The notes under the pieces are model-generated. The model was not told the origin of the DNA. It made no database searches and was given only the letters and a program-made list of their open reading frames with translations. A DNA stretch of 64,000 bases from Pseudomonadota bacterium (lineage in GTDB: Bacteria; Pseudomonadota; Gammaproteobacteria; Burkholderiales; Methylophilaceae), in the NCBI GenBank assembly GCA_029782295.1, contig JAKOVB010000089.1:372001-436000 (forward strand), read 5' to 3'. The translations under genes were made by a program, and so were the position numbers. Shown piece by piece: positions 1 to 9,624 of this stretch (its first letter is position 1; each line of letters begins with the position of its first letter).

Positions 1-81
1 CCCGTGACCATCAACGATCCGAAATGTGTCGCCAAGACCTTTCCGGATTACTTCGATCGCTACGGGAGCATCGTCAAATGA
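1..81 (+). CDS. aroA: 3-phosphoshikimate 1-carboxyvinyltransferase, C-terminal end (partial)
   Basis: The first 26 codons of the window read through to a TGA and end in a TFPDYF motif followed by the last dozen residues, as in EPSP synthases of the shikimate pathway. Only the C-terminus is inside the window. The stop overlaps the next ATG (ATGA), so it is translationally coupled to cmk. The aroA-cmk-rpsA order is common in Proteobacteria, which supports the call despite the short fragment. Confidence 0.75.
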   Translation, partial: PVTINDPKCVAKTFPDYFDRYGSIVK

Positions 82-749
82 ACCTGCCAGTCCCAGTCAT
101 CGCCATTGACGGACCTTCCGCTTCCGGTAAAGGAACGGTCGCCCAGATCGTTGCAGAACGGCTAGGCTTTCATTATCTGGATTCTGGAGCGCTATACCGC
201 ATCGTGGCCCTTGCAGCCAAGGACCGCGGGATTTCCTGGCAGGATGAAGCAGCCCTCGCATCCATGGCACCGCAGTTGCACATCGTCTTCGAGCACGGAG
301 AAATCCTGCTGGATGGACGCATGATCACGGAAGCCATCCGCACCGAGGACATCAGCCGCGGGGCATCCGAAGTCGCCGTCCACCCTGCCCTGCGCCAGGC
401 GCTGGTCGATCTGCAGCGCAGCTTCCGCAAGACCCCGGGACTGGTCGCCGATGGACGCGACATGGGGTCTGTCATCTTCGTCGATGCAGGAACCAAGGTA
501 TTCCTGACTGCCAGCGCCGAGGTGCGTGCGGAACGTCGCTATAAGCAGTTGATGGAAAAAGGAAACCATGCTAATCTTGCAAGCATATTGCAAGACCTGA
601 AATTGCGAGATGAACGTGACCGCCAGCGCGCGGTGGCGCCGTTGCAGCAATGTGAAGGTGCAAAACTGCTCGACACGGACCATCTGACCATCGAGCAGGC
701 GGTGCAGGCGGTACTGGATCAATATAACGCCAGCATCGAAAAGAAGTAA
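78..749 (+). CDS. cmk: Cytidylate kinase
   Basis: Phosphorylates CMP and dCMP with ATP in pyrimidine nucleotide metabolism; cytoplasmic. The 223-aa product has the P-loop GPSASGKGT at residues 12-20 and the family segments LDSGALYR and DGRDMGSVIF. An upstream in-frame start exists at 24, but the ATG at 78 overlaps the aroA stop and begins just before the P-loop strand, as in the family. Length matches the usual 220-230 aa. Confidence 0.95.
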   Translation: MNLPVPVIAIDGPSASGKGTVAQIVAERLGFHYLDSGALYRIVALAAKDRGISWQDEAALASMAPQLHIVFEHGEILLDGRMITEAIRTEDISRGASEVAVHPALRQALVDLQRSFRKTPGLVADGRDMGSVIFVDAGTKVFLTASAEVRAERRYKQLMEKGNHANLASILQDLKLRDERDRQRAVAPLQQCEGAKLLDTDHLTIEQAVQAVLDQYNASIEKK

Positions 750-836
750 AGTTTCACAAGCGCCATGGGCCGCCAGGTTCATGGTTTTTTTAATCAACCC
801 CGCCGCCAGGTGGGATATTAGTTAGGTACTCTATTA

Positions 837-2534
837 ATGGCTACTGCTGCCCCTCAAGAAAGTTTTGCCGCCCTGTTCGAAGAAAGCCTGGCCCGCCAGG
901 AAATGCGCTCGGGCGAAGTGATCACCGCTGAAGTCGTGTCCGTCGACAGCGATTTCGTCGTTGTCAATGCCGGCCTCAAGTCGGAAAGTATCATCCCCAC
1001 CAGCGAATTCCGTAACGACAAGGGTGAACTCGAAGTTGCCGCAGGCGACTTCGTCAAGGTTGCCATTGAGTCCCTGGAAGATGGTTTCGGTTCCACCAAG
1101 CTTTCGCGCGAAAAGGCCAAGCGCCTCGCAGCGTGGCTGGACCTGGAAGAAGCCATGAACGAAGGCCGCATCATCAAGGGCCTGATCAACGGTCGCGTCA
1201 AGGGCGGCCTGACCGTCATGGTCAACGGCATCCGCGCATTCCTGCCGGGTTCCCTGGTCGACACCCGTCCGGTCAAGGACACCACCCCTTACGAATTCAA
1301 GGAATGGGAATTCAAGGTCATCAAGCTGGACCGCAAGCGTAACAACGTGGTGGTTTCCCGCCGCGCCGTCATGGAAGCTTCCATGGGCGCTGACCGCGAA
1401 GCCCTGCTGGCCAACCTGAAGGAAGGCGCAGTGGTCAAGGGTATCGTCAAGAACATCACCGACTACGGTGCATTCGTGGACCTGGGCGGCATCGACGGCC
1501 TGCTGCACATCACCGACCTGGCATGGCGCCGCGTCAAGCACCCGTCCGAAGTCCTGACCGTTGGCGAAGAAGTTGAAGCCAAGATCCTGAAGTTCGATCA
1601 GGAAAAGAATCGCGTTTCCCTGGGCATCAAGCAACTGGGCGACGATCCGTGGGTCAACCTGTCCCGCCGTTACCCGGCCAGCACCCGCCTGTTCGGCAAG
1701 GTCACCAACCTGACCGACTACGGTGCATTCGTTGAAATCGAACCGGGTATCGAAGGCCTGGTCCACGTGTCCGAAATGGACTGGACCAACAAGAACGTGC
1801 ATCCGGCCAAGATCGTCCAGCTGGGCGACGAAGTCGAAGTCATGATCCTGGAAATCGACGAAGACCGTCGTCGCCTGTCCCTGGGCATGAAGCAGTGCAA
1901 GTCCAACCCGTGGGACGATTTCGCCGCCAACCACAAGCGTGGCGACAAGGTCCGCGGCCAGATCAAGTCCATCACCGACTTCGGCGTGTTCATCGGCCTG
2001 AACGGTGGCATCGACGGCCTGATCCACCTGTCCGACCTGTCCTGGAGCCAGCCTGGCGAAGAAGCCATCCGCAACTTCAAGAAGGGTGACGAAGTGGAAG
2101 CCGTTGTTCTGGCGATCGATGTCGAGAAGGAGCGTATCTCCCTCGGCGTCAAGCAACTGGACAACGATCCGTTCAGCAACTACACCACCACCCACGACAA
2201 GGGCAGCCTGGTCAAGGGTACCGTGAAGAGCCTGGACGCCAAGGGTGCAGTCGTGACCCTGGACGGTGAAGTCGAAGGTTACCTGCGCGCTTCCGAAGTC
2301 TCCCGCGAAAAGGTGGAAGACATGCGCAACGTGCTGAAGGAAGGCGACGAAGTCGAAGCCAAGATCATCAACATCGATCGCAAGAACCGCAGCATCAACC
2401 TCTCGATCAAGGCCAAGGACATGGCTGACGAAGCCGACGCTGTCTCCAAGTACACTGGCGACACCGGCAACGCAGGCACCACCAGCTTGGGCGCACTGCT
2501 CAAGGCCAAGCTCGACGGCAAAAACAACGAGTAA
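837..2534 (+). CDS. rpsA: 30S ribosomal protein S1
   Basis: Binds mRNA on the 30S subunit and promotes initiation on structured messages. The 565-aa product has six S1 (OB-fold) repeats; repeats 3-6 (about residues 190-520) carry the G-x-V-x-x-I/L-T-D-Y/F-G-A/V-F-V/I signature, for example [16 protein letters not shown]. The 87-nt leader after cmk has only a weak Shine-Dalgarno, as expected for rpsA, whose translation is typically autoregulated. Followed closely by ihfB. Confidence 0.98.
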   Translation: MATAAPQESFAALFEESLARQEMRSGEVITAEVVSVDSDFVVVNAGLKSESIIPTSEFRNDKGELEVAAGDFVKVAIESLEDGFGSTKLSREKAKRLAAWLDLEEAMNEGRIIKGLINGRVKGGLTVMVNGIRAFLPGSLVDTRPVKDTTPYEFKEWEFKVIKLDRKRNNVVVSRRAVMEASMGADREALLANLKEGAVVKGIVKNITDYGAFVDLGGIDGLLHITDLAWRRVKHPSEVLTVGEEVEAKILKFDQEKNRVSLGIKQLGDDPWVNLSRRYPASTRLFGKVTNLTDYGAFVEIEPGIEGLVHVSEMDWTNKNVHPAKIVQLGDEVEVMILEIDEDRRRLSLGMKQCKSNPWDDFAANHKRGDKVRGQIKSITDFGVFIGLNGGIDGLIHLSDLSWSQPGEEAIRNFKKGDEVEAVVLAIDVEKERISLGVKQLDNDPFSNYTTTHDKGSLVKGTVKSLDAKGAVVTLDGEVEGYLRASEVSREKVEDMRNVLKEGDEVEAKIINIDRKNRSINLSIKAKDMADEADAVSKYTGDTGNAGTTSLGALLKAKLDGKNNE

Positions 2535-2546
2535 AGCGTGGACGCC

Positions 2547-2831
2547 ATGACCAAATCGGAGCTGATTGCCAAGCTCGCGGGTCGCTTTCCCCAGCTCGTC
2601 GTCAAAGACGCCGAGCTGTCGGTGAAGGCTATCCTCGATGCCATGGCTGACAAGCTGGCTACCGGTGAGCGCATCGAGATCAGAGGGTTTGGGAGTTTCA
2701 GTCTGAACTATCGCCCTCCCCGTCTCGGCCGCAACCCCAAAACCGGCGCCAAAGTGCAGGTACCCGAGAAGTACGTACCGCATTTCAAGGCCGGCAAGGA
2801 GTTGCGTGAGCGGGTAGATTTCGAAGACTGA
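2547..2831 (+). CDS. ihfB: Integration host factor subunit beta
   Basis: DNA-bending nucleoid protein, partner of IhfA. The 94-aa product starts MTKSELI, the canonical beta-subunit start; an in-frame GTG nine bases upstream would add three residues and is less likely. The minor-groove arm with the intercalating proline is in GRNPKTG. It lies 12 nt after rpsA, the usual gammaproteobacterial and betaproteobacterial order, and is followed by a strong terminator. Confidence 0.96.
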   Translation: MTKSELIAKLAGRFPQLVVKDAELSVKAILDAMADKLATGERIEIRGFGSFSLNYRPPRLGRNPKTGAKVQVPEKYVPHFKAGKELRERVDFED

Positions 2832-2850
2832 TACCGGTCTGGCACCAAAC

Positions 2851-2883
2851 AAAGCGGCGGAATGAAAATTCCGCCGCTTTTTT
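2851..2883 (+). terminator. Rho-independent terminator after ihfB
   Basis: Perfect stem AAAGCGGCGGAAT / ATTCCGCCGCTTT with a GAAA-type loop, running into a T stretch. It ends the cmk-rpsA-ihfB unit 20 nt after the ihfB stop. Confidence 0.93.
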
Positions 2884-2908
2884 ATTGGTGATTCTGTAAA
2901 ATTACATC

Positions 2909-3169
2909 ATGCGCTATCTCTATACCCTGACCGGGTTTCTCATTTTTCTGATCGCCCTCGGCTTTGCCCTGAAGAACGCCGAGCCGATTACGCTGCGCTA
3001 TTACCTCGGTTTTGCCTGGCAAGCGCCGCTGTCCCTGACCCTGCTGGTCGCCTTCGTTGCCGGGGTCGTCGCCGGCCTCGCGGCCTGTTTTTCGCTGCTG
3101 ATTTCACAACGTCGACGACTCACCGGCCTGCAGCGTGAACTCGACACGCTACAACGCAAGCAAGACTGA
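2909..3169 (+). CDS. lapA: LapA-type lipopolysaccharide assembly protein (DUF1049)
   Basis: An 86-aa inner-membrane protein with two hydrophobic segments (about residues 5-22 and 40-62) and a basic C-terminal coiled-coil tail (QRRRLTGLQREL). LapA acts with LapB in LPS assembly and LpxC turnover. It sits 2 nt upstream of lapB, which fixes the assignment; sequence alone would only give DUF1049. Confidence 0.88.
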   Translation: MRYLYTLTGFLIFLIALGFALKNAEPITLRYYLGFAWQAPLSLTLLVAFVAGVVAGLAACFSLLISQRRRLTGLQRELDTLQRKQD

Positions 3170-3171
3170 CC

Positions 3172-4329
3172 ATGATCGAATTCGAATACTGGTGGCTGCT
3201 GGTTCTGCCGCTGTTCTTCCTGTTCGGCTGGATGGCGGCCCGCGTCGACATGAACCAGCTGCTGAACGAATCCAGCGCACTCCCGGCATCCTATTTCAAG
3301 GGCCTCAATTTCCTGATCAAGGAACAGCACGACAAAGCTATCGAAGCCTTCATCGAGGCGGTCAAATCCAATACCGAATCCCTGGAACTGCATTTCGCCC
3401 TCGGCAGCCTGTTCCGTCGCCGCGGCGAAGTAGACCGCGCCATCCACCTGCACCAGAACCTGTTGGAGCGCCCGCAGCTTTCCGATCTGCAAAAAACCGC
3501 CATCATGGTGGAACTGGCGCAGGACTTTCTCAAGGCAGGCTTGTTCGACCGTGCGGAATCGCTCTTCCGCACGCTGTGCGGAGCACCCAGCTACCAGCAA
3601 CCTGCGCTGAGGGCCCTGCTCGACATCTACATCCGCGAACGGGAATGGCAACGCGCCATCGACACAGCGCGTGAACTGGAACTGATGTCCGGGGTCCCGT
3701 TCCACAAGGAGATTGCGCAATTCCATTGCGAGTTGGCCACCACACATCCCGATGATGCCGAAAGCCACCTGACTTCAGCACTCGAAGTTAACCCGTTCTG
3801 CATCCGCGCCAGCCTGATGCGAGGGGACAAGGCCCTCGCCGAAGGTCGCCATGAACAGGCCATCCAGGCCTGGAAGCATATCGAACACCAGAAGCCGCAA
3901 TATCTGGGCCTGGTCGCCTCCCGTCTGCTGCAATGCCACCAAGCCATCGGCCGCGGCGAAGAAGGCCTTGCGCTGCTCAAGAACTGGGTGCAGAAATATA
4001 ACCTGACATCGGTACTCAACGTCGTCTACGAAGCCACCCTGGTCCAGAACGGTCCTCGTGCCGCGGCCGAACTCGCCCGTGAAGAACTGGCGAAACGCCC
4101 CAGCCTCAACATCATGGATCGCCTGCTACAGGCCCTGGAACATGACCCAGCTTCGGCGCCGGTCGACCTGCCAATGATGAAGAAAACCGTCCACCATTTC
4201 CTCGGCAACAGTCGCAGCTACTGCTGCGACCAGTGCGGCTTCAAGGCTCGCCATTATTACTGGCAGTGTCCGGGCTGCAACGGCTGGGAAACCTTCCCCC
4301 CCGAACCCAAAGAGCAACCTCTGCGATGA
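3172..4329 (+). CDS. lapB: Lipopolysaccharide assembly protein LapB (YciM), TPR and rubredoxin-like
   Basis: A 385-aa protein with an N-terminal membrane anchor (about residues 6-23), a chain of TPR helices (about 45-330) and a C-terminal zinc ribbon with CDQCG and CPGCNGW, the LapB rubredoxin-like metal site. In E. coli LapB brings FtsH to LpxC and coordinates LPS export. The stop overlaps the pyrF start (ATGA), a conserved neighbourhood. Confidence 0.93.
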   Translation: MIEFEYWWLLVLPLFFLFGWMAARVDMNQLLNESSALPASYFKGLNFLIKEQHDKAIEAFIEAVKSNTESLELHFALGSLFRRRGEVDRAIHLHQNLLERPQLSDLQKTAIMVELAQDFLKAGLFDRAESLFRTLCGAPSYQQPALRALLDIYIREREWQRAIDTARELELMSGVPFHKEIAQFHCELATTHPDDAESHLTSALEVNPFCIRASLMRGDKALAEGRHEQAIQAWKHIEHQKPQYLGLVASRLLQCHQAIGRGEEGLALLKNWVQKYNLTSVLNVVYEATLVQNGPRAAAELAREELAKRPSLNIMDRLLQALEHDPASAPVDLPMMKKTVHHFLGNSRSYCCDQCGFKARHYYWQCPGCNGWETFPPEPKEQPLR

Positions 4330-5024
4330 CCGATCCCAAGATTATCGTGGCGCTGGACTACGCCCAAGGCGGAGCCGCCCTCAAACTCGTTGAACGTCTG
4401 GATCCTGCCCTGTGCCGCCTCAAGGTGGGCAAGGAACTGTTTACCGCCGAAGGACCCGCATTCGTCGGCAACCTGGTCGATCGCGGATTCGGCGTATTCC
4501 TCGACCTCAAGTTCCACGACATTCCAAACACCACGGCCAAGGCTTGTGAAGCCGCTGCACGGCTGGGTGTGTGGATGGTCAACGTGCACGCATCCGGCGG
4601 CCGCGCCATGATGCAGACCGCTCGTGAGGCCCTGGATAAATCAGCCAATCGCCCTTATCTGATCGCCGTCACCGTACTGACCAGCATGGACGAACAGGGT
4701 CTGCATGAAGTGGGCGTTCAGGATCCATTACAGCAGCAGGTGTTGCGGCTGGCCACCCTCACCCGTGATTGCGGACTGGACGGGGTCGTGTGCTCCGCAC
4801 AAGAAGCCCCCTTGCTACGCTCCAGCCTGGGCAACGACTTTCAACTGGTCACCCCCGGCATCCGCCCAGCGACTGCCAGCAAGGACGATCAATCCCGCAT
4901 CGTGACACCAGCGGATGCCCTGCGCCAGGGCTCCAGCCATCTGGTGATCGGCCGCCCCATTACACAGGCGCCCGATCCTCTGGCAGCATTGCATGCCATT
5001 CAAGAGGAAATCGCCGGACTGTAA
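4326..5024 (+). CDS. pyrF: Orotidine 5'-phosphate decarboxylase
   Basis: Decarboxylates OMP to UMP, the last step of de novo pyrimidine synthesis. The 232-aa product has the catalytic motif [12 protein letters not shown] and the phosphate-loop segment VTPGIRP. The ATG at 4326 overlaps the lapB stop; an upstream in-frame start would only extend into lapB out of frame and gives unrelated sequence. Confidence 0.96.
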   Translation: MTDPKIIVALDYAQGGAALKLVERLDPALCRLKVGKELFTAEGPAFVGNLVDRGFGVFLDLKFHDIPNTTAKACEAAARLGVWMVNVHASGGRAMMQTAREALDKSANRPYLIAVTVLTSMDEQGLHEVGVQDPLQQQVLRLATLTRDCGLDGVVCSAQEAPLLRSSLGNDFQLVTPGIRPATASKDDQSRIVTPADALRQGSSHLVIGRPITQAPDPLAALHAIQEEIAGL

Positions 5025-5102
5025 ATTATTTTCCCGGCGGTAAGATTCATGTAAGCCTATTCCCGGATGATGCGTTATTAGTTGTACCCGGGGTCATTGA
5101 CC

Positions 5103-5116
5103 GGTTTCCAGAAACC
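5103..5116. promoter_or_regulatory. Perfect palindrome upstream of the comEA-like gene
   Basis: GGTTTC-CA-GAAACC ends about 20 bp before the start codon and just before the AAGGAG ribosome site. Its position suits an operator or a small RNA hairpin; no regulator can be named from the sequence. Confidence 0.3.
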
Positions 5117-5136
5117 ATCAGAAAAAGGAGAGTTAC

Positions 5137-5613
5137 ATGAAGAAGTTCCTGCTCGTACTGATCGCCTGCTTTGCCTTTGCCGTCAACGCATTTGCAGCGG
5201 TCAACCTGAATACCGCCACTCAGGCTGAACTCGAAACCATCAAAGGCATCGGCCCGGCCAAGTCCCAGGCCATCATCGATTACCGCACCAAGAACGGACC
5301 GTTCAAGAGCGTAGATGATCTCGACAACGTCAAGGGCTTCGGCAAGAAGACGGTCGACAAGATTCGCGCTGACGTTTCCGTAAGCGGCAACACCAGCGTG
5401 ACCCCGGCCAAAACCGCTGATAAGCCGAAGACCGTTGGCAACGAAACGGCGGCGGCGGCCGGAAAAACGGCTGATAGCAAGACTGCCAAGGAAGACGTGA
5501 AGAAGGAAGAAAAGGCAGCCAAGGATAAGAAAGACACGAAGTCTGACGACAAGGCTGCCAAAAAAGACAGCAAGAAGGACGGCAAGACTGCCAAGGAAGA
5601 CAAGAAGAAATAA
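5137..5613 (+). CDS. ComEA-like helix-hairpin-helix DNA-binding protein with Lys-rich tail
   Basis: A 158-aa exported protein: signal peptide (about residues 1-20, ending AFA), then a ComEA-type double helix-hairpin-helix (VNLNTATQAEL, IKGIGPAKSQAII, VKGFGKKTVDKI, about 22-85), then a 70-residue low-complexity tail of Lys, Asp and Ala. ComEA proteins bind incoming DNA in the periplasm during transformation. The histone-H1-like tail is unusual and could add non-specific DNA affinity. AAGGAG lies upstream at good spacing. Confidence 0.85.
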   Translation: MKKFLLVLIACFAFAVNAFAAVNLNTATQAELETIKGIGPAKSQAIIDYRTKNGPFKSVDDLDNVKGFGKKTVDKIRADVSVSGNTSVTPAKTADKPKTVGNETAAAAGKTADSKTAKEDVKKEEKAAKDKKDTKSDDKAAKKDSKKDGKTAKEDKKK

Positions 5614-5631
5614 TCATCATCTTTCCGGCAC

Positions 5632-5659
5632 AAAAAAGCCCCGCATAGCGGGGCTTTTT
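5632..5659 (+). terminator. Rho-independent terminator after the comEA-like gene
   Basis: Stem AAAAAGCCCCGC / GCGGGGCTTTTT with an ATA-type loop. It has A and T runs on both sides, so it could also terminate the convergent glycine-zipper gene. Confidence 0.92.
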
Positions 5660-5672
5660 ACATCAGGATAGA

Positions 5673-6176
5673 TCAGTCATCGTGATGATGCTTTTCATGC
5701 CCATAGGCGTGGCCTCGCCTATGCCCGTGGTGCCGTTTTTCGCCATAACGCCGATCGGAATCTTCGTAAGATACACCCTCACGATGTGAAACCCGCCGGG
5801 TACGGACTGGCTCTGTTTCTGTCACGTTCTTGCCGATCGCCGCCCCGGCAGCGCCACCCACGCCCGCCCCGATGACGGCACCGGTCTTCCCACCCATGGA
5901 ACGGCCCAGCACAGCACCGCCCGCTCCCCCTGCCGCTCCACCGACAATCGCACCGGTCCTGCCTTCGCCTTCGGTCGTCACGGCCCCGCCAATACCGCCA
6001 CCGACCGCTCCGCCGACGATAGCACCCGTCTTGCCGCCAACCGCCTCACCCAGGACGGTTCCTGCGGCAGCTCCCACCCCGCCACCGACAGCAGTCTTGA
6101 CATCGCTATTCGCAGCAAAAGCCTGAACAGGCAGCCACAATGTCAGCATCGCACCAAACAGAAATATTTTACGCAT
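5673..6176 (-). CDS. Glycine-zipper envelope protein with His-rich tail
   Basis: A 167-aa protein with a signal peptide (cleavage near AFAA), a long glycine-zipper region (repeated GGKTGAIVGGAVGG-type units, about residues 30-115) and a basic C-terminus ending in a His cluster (about the last 25 residues). Such zippers pack as membrane helices in outer-membrane or envelope-stress proteins; the specific role is unknown. Start chosen at 6176 because GGAG lies 6 nt upstream; an ATG at 6188 lacks such spacing. A shorter relative lies at 42839. Confidence 0.8.
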   Translation of the reverse strand: MRKIFLFGAMLTLWLPVQAFAANSDVKTAVGGGVGAAAGTVLGEAVGGKTGAIVGGAVGGGIGGAVTTEGEGRTGAIVGGAAGGAGGAVLGRSMGGKTGAVIGAGVGGAAGAAIGKNVTETEPVRTRRVSHREGVSYEDSDRRYGEKRHHGHRRGHAYGHEKHHHDD

Positions 6177-6193
6177 GTTGATCTCCATGAAAA

Positions 6194-8266
6194 TTATTTG
6201 ACCCGCATGCCAGGCTGGGCGCCGCTGTCAGGGGACAGGATGAACGGCCCGCCACGCTCATCGCTGGCGGCCAGTACCATCCCTTCAGAAAGACCGAACT
6301 TCATCTTCCGTGGCGCCAGGTTCGCCACCATGACGGTCAGACGACCTTTCAGCGACTCGGGGTCATATGCCGACTTGATCCCGGCGAACACATTGCGCGG
6401 CTTATCCTCACCGATATCGAGCGTCAACTGCAGCAGTTTTTCCGCCCCTTCGACATGGTTCGCATCGACAATGCGGGCAATGCGCAGGTCCACCTTGGTG
6501 AAGTCGTCGATGGAAATGAAGGCTTCCCAGTCCTTCTCGGCGGCAGCCGCTTCTGCCTTGGCTTCGTTCTGCTGATGACCGGCGTGACGCTGCTCGGAAT
6601 GTGCCTGCGGGCTTGGCTGCAGGCTTTCCTTGTTGGCCTCGACCATCGCTTCGACCTGCTTGGGATCGATCCGCGTAATCAGATGCTCGTAGGCGTTAAT
6701 CCGATGCCCGCTGACGAATGAATGCTCCACGGAGGCCCAGGTGAGTTCCGGCACATTGAGGAATGCCTCGATCTGTGCCGCAAGCTTCGGCAGCACGGGC
6801 TTGAGGTAAATGGTCAGCAGACGGAACATTTCCATGGCGCCGGAACAGTCCAGTTGCAGCTTGGCCGCGGCCTCCTCCCCTTCCTGCTTGGCGGTGACCC
6901 AAGGAGCTGCAGCAGCGACGTCCGCGTTGACCAGGTCTGCCAGGCGCATGATTTCTCGCAAGGCACGGCTGTAGTCACGCTTCTCATAAGAGTCGGCAAT
7001 GACCGGTGCCGCTGATTTCAGCTCATCGATCAGCGGATGCTTCACGGCCAGCAACTTGCCGTCGAAGCGCTTGCTGATGAAACCCGCCGTACGGCTGGCG
7101 ATGTTGATGTATTTACCCACTAGATCAGAATTCACGCGGGCGACGAAATCCTCGAGGTTGAGGTCGATGTCTTCCATCGTGCCGTTCAGCTTGGCCGCAT
7201 AGTAATAGCGCAGGTATTCCGGGTTCCTGACCTGCTCGAGGTAACTGCGGGCGGTGATGAAGGTCCCACGCGACTTGGACATCTTCTCGCCGTTCACGGT
7301 CAGGAAGCCGTGGGCAAAGATGCTGGTCGGGGTGCGATGGCCACTGTTCTCCAGCATGGCCGGCCAGAACAGCGCATGGAAATACAGGATGTCCTTGCCG
7401 ATGAAGTGATACAGCTCGGCGCCGGAACCCTGTTTCCAGTATTCGTCGAAATCCAGTCCCAGGCGCGTGCACAGGTTCTTGAAACTGGCCATGTAACCGA
7501 CCGGAGCATCCAGCCAGACGTAAAAGTACTTGCCCGGGGCACCCGGGATCTCGAAGCCGAAATACGGCGCGTCTCGCGAAATATCCCAGTCGGACAGGCC
7601 GGAGGCGAACCATTCGCCCATCTTGTTGGCGGCCTCCTCCTGCAGATGCCCGTCACGGGTCCACTGCTGAAGAAAGGTGGCGCAATCAGACAACTTGAAA
7701 AAGTAATGCTCGGTTTCCTTGCGCACCGGCGCAGCACCGGAAACCGCAGAGTAAGGATTGATCAGTTCAGTCGGACTGTAGGTCGCGCCGCAGACTTCAC
7801 AGGAATCTCCATACTGGTCCTTGGCGTGGCACTTGGGGCATTCCCCCTTGATGAACCGATCCGGCAGGAACATGTTCTTGACCGGGTCATAGTATTGTTC
7901 GATGGTCCGGGTCGCGATCTTGCCGCCGTCGCGTAGCGCCAGGTAGATCGCGCCGGCCAGCTCGCGGTTTTCTTCCGAGTTGGTGGAATAGTAGTTGTCG
8001 AACTGCACCAGGAAATCACGGAAATCGGCGCTGTGCTCCCCATGAACGCGCTCGATCAGCGCTTCAGGGGTGATGCCTTCTTTCTCGGCGCGCAGCATGA
8101 TGGGCGTGCCGTGGGTATCGTCAGCGCAGACATAGTGGACGGTATGCCCCTGCATCTTGAGAAAGCGCACCCAGATGTCCGTCTGAATGTACTCCACCAG
8201 ATGACCGAGATGGATGCTGCCGTTGGCATACGGCAATGCGGAAGTAACCAGAATTTTACGTGTCAT
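6194..8266 (-). CDS. metG: Methionyl-tRNA synthetase
   Basis: Charges tRNA-Met. The 690-aa product has the HIGH-type motif in [10 protein letters not shown], the zinc knuckle (CPKC and CEVC, about residues 145-165), GEKMSKSRG, and a C-terminal tRNA-binding domain ([20 protein letters not shown]), so it is the long dimeric form. The start at 8266 gives the conserved [16 protein letters not shown] region; longer in-frame starts at 8302 and 8329 add non-conserved residues. Divergent from apbC. Confidence 0.97.
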   Translation of the reverse strand: MTRKILVTSALPYANGSIHLGHLVEYIQTDIWVRFLKMQGHTVHYVCADDTHGTPIMLRAEKEGITPEALIERVHGEHSADFRDFLVQFDNYYSTNSEENRELAGAIYLALRDGGKIATRTIEQYYDPVKNMFLPDRFIKGECPKCHAKDQYGDSCEVCGATYSPTELINPYSAVSGAAPVRKETEHYFFKLSDCATFLQQWTRDGHLQEEAANKMGEWFASGLSDWDISRDAPYFGFEIPGAPGKYFYVWLDAPVGYMASFKNLCTRLGLDFDEYWKQGSGAELYHFIGKDILYFHALFWPAMLENSGHRTPTSIFAHGFLTVNGEKMSKSRGTFITARSYLEQVRNPEYLRYYYAAKLNGTMEDIDLNLEDFVARVNSDLVGKYINIASRTAGFISKRFDGKLLAVKHPLIDELKSAAPVIADSYEKRDYSRALREIMRLADLVNADVAAAAPWVTAKQEGEEAAAKLQLDCSGAMEMFRLLTIYLKPVLPKLAAQIEAFLNVPELTWASVEHSFVSGHRINAYEHLITRIDPKQVEAMVEANKESLQPSPQAHSEQRHAGHQQNEAKAEAAAAEKDWEAFISIDDFTKVDLRIARIVDANHVEGAEKLLQLTLDIGEDKPRNVFAGIKSAYDPESLKGRLTVMVANLAPRKMKFGLSEGMVLAASDERGGPFILSPDSGAQPGMRVK

Positions 8267-8375
8267 GAGGGATGAAATTCGAAACGGGTGAAAGAGATGC
8301 ATTTTAGCAAATGACGCGCTCCAGCACATGCGTTAAAATGGATACCTGATCGTATTACTCAGGAATTATTGCTCC

Positions 8376-9464
8376 ATGTCACTTTCCGAAACTCAGATCC
8401 AGACCGCCCTCCGGGAAATCACCGACCCGAACACCGGCAAGGACTTCGTCAGTTCCAAGGCAGCCCGCAACATCCGCATCGACGGACAGAACATCGCACT
8501 CGACATCGTACTTGGCTATCCAAGCAAATCCGTCGCGCCCGCCATTCAGGCGCAGGTCCAGAACAAACTGAAGGAAATCCCGGGCGTAGGCAGCGTATTC
8601 GTCAACGTTAGCAGCAAGATCGTCGCACATACCGTACAACGCGGCGTGCAGCTGTTGCCCAAGGTCAAGAACATCATCGCGGTCGCCTCCGGCAAGGGCG
8701 GGGTCGGCAAGTCCACCACCGCAGTCAACCTGGCGCTGGCGCTGGCCGCCGAGGGTGCGAGCGTCGGCATTCTGGATGCGGACATCTACGGCCCCTCGCA
8801 ACCGCAAATGCTGGGCATCAGCGGACGACCGGAAAGCGCTGATGGCAAAAGCATGGAACCGCTGGAGCGCCATGGCATCCAGGCCATGTCCATCGGATTC
8901 CTGATTGACACCGATACCCCCATGGTCTGGCGCGGCCCCATGGTCACGGGAGCACTGGAACAACTGTTGCGAGATACGAACTGGCGCGATCTCGATTATC
9001 TCGTGATCGACCTGCCACCGGGCACCGGCGACATCCAGCTCACCCTTTCACAGAAGGTACCGGTCACCGGCGCCGTCATCGTCACCACCCCGCAGGACAT
9101 CGCACTGCTGGATGCACGCAAGGGCCTGAAGATGTTCGAGAAGGTCGGCATCCCCATCATCGGCATCGTGGAGAACATGAGTACGCACATTTGCTCGAAG
9201 TGCGGCCACGAGGAACACATTTTCGGCGCCGGTGGCGGCGCACAGATGTGCAAGGATTACGAGGTCGAACTGCTGGGCTCCCTGCCACTGGACATCCGTA
9301 TCCGCGAACAGGCGGACAGCGGCGCCCCCACCGTGGTCACGGACCCGGACGGACAGATCGCCTCGGTTTACAAGACCATCTCCCGCCGCACCGCGGTCAA
9401 GTTGTCGGAAATGGGGCTGGACCACAGCAGCAAGTTCCCCAATATCGTCATCCAGAATACCTGA
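8376..9464 (+). CDS. apbC: Iron-sulfur cluster carrier protein ApbC (Mrp/NBP35 family)
   Basis: A 362-aa P-loop ATPase that carries and transfers Fe-S clusters in the cytoplasm. N-terminal MIP18/DUF59-like domain (about 1-85), deviant Walker A GKGGVGKST (106-114) and the CxxC cluster ligand site CSKCG (about 271). The metG-apbC divergent pair is conserved in Proteobacteria. An organism with this much haem and Fe-S protein would need it, but that link is inference. Confidence 0.94.
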   Translation: MSLSETQIQTALREITDPNTGKDFVSSKAARNIRIDGQNIALDIVLGYPSKSVAPAIQAQVQNKLKEIPGVGSVFVNVSSKIVAHTVQRGVQLLPKVKNIIAVASGKGGVGKSTTAVNLALALAAEGASVGILDADIYGPSQPQMLGISGRPESADGKSMEPLERHGIQAMSIGFLIDTDTPMVWRGPMVTGALEQLLRDTNWRDLDYLVIDLPPGTGDIQLTLSQKVPVTGAVIVTTPQDIALLDARKGLKMFEKVGIPIIGIVENMSTHICSKCGHEEHIFGAGGGAQMCKDYEVELLGSLPLDIRIREQADSGAPTVVTDPDGQIASVYKTISRRTAVKLSEMGLDHSSKFPNIVIQNT

Positions 9465-9478
9465 CAGACCCCGCCATC

Positions 9479-9508
9479 CAATCATTCCGGTAGCCGCCGG
9501 AATGATTG
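9479..9508 (+). terminator. Strong hairpin after apbC, probable terminator
   Basis: Twelve-bp perfect stem CAATCATTCCGG / CCGGAATGATTG, 15 nt after the apbC stop, followed by a mixed CCCTTTTCC rather than a clean T run. Probably a terminator; an mRNA-stabilising hairpin is the alternative. Confidence 0.55.
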
Positions 9509-9624
9509 AAATCCCTTTTCCATCAAGCCCCGGCCTTCACATGCTGGTATTCGCCAGAGCCGTGATGCGGTAAAATGCACCCCTTTTATTTTCCGCGGTT
9601 TCATGGCCGCAGACGATTGGCGAT

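Noticed and set aside
834..2852. A 672-codon minus-strand frame opposite rpsA and ihfB
   Set aside because: Mirror of strongly biased codons in rpsA; it spans two real genes and has no domain signature.
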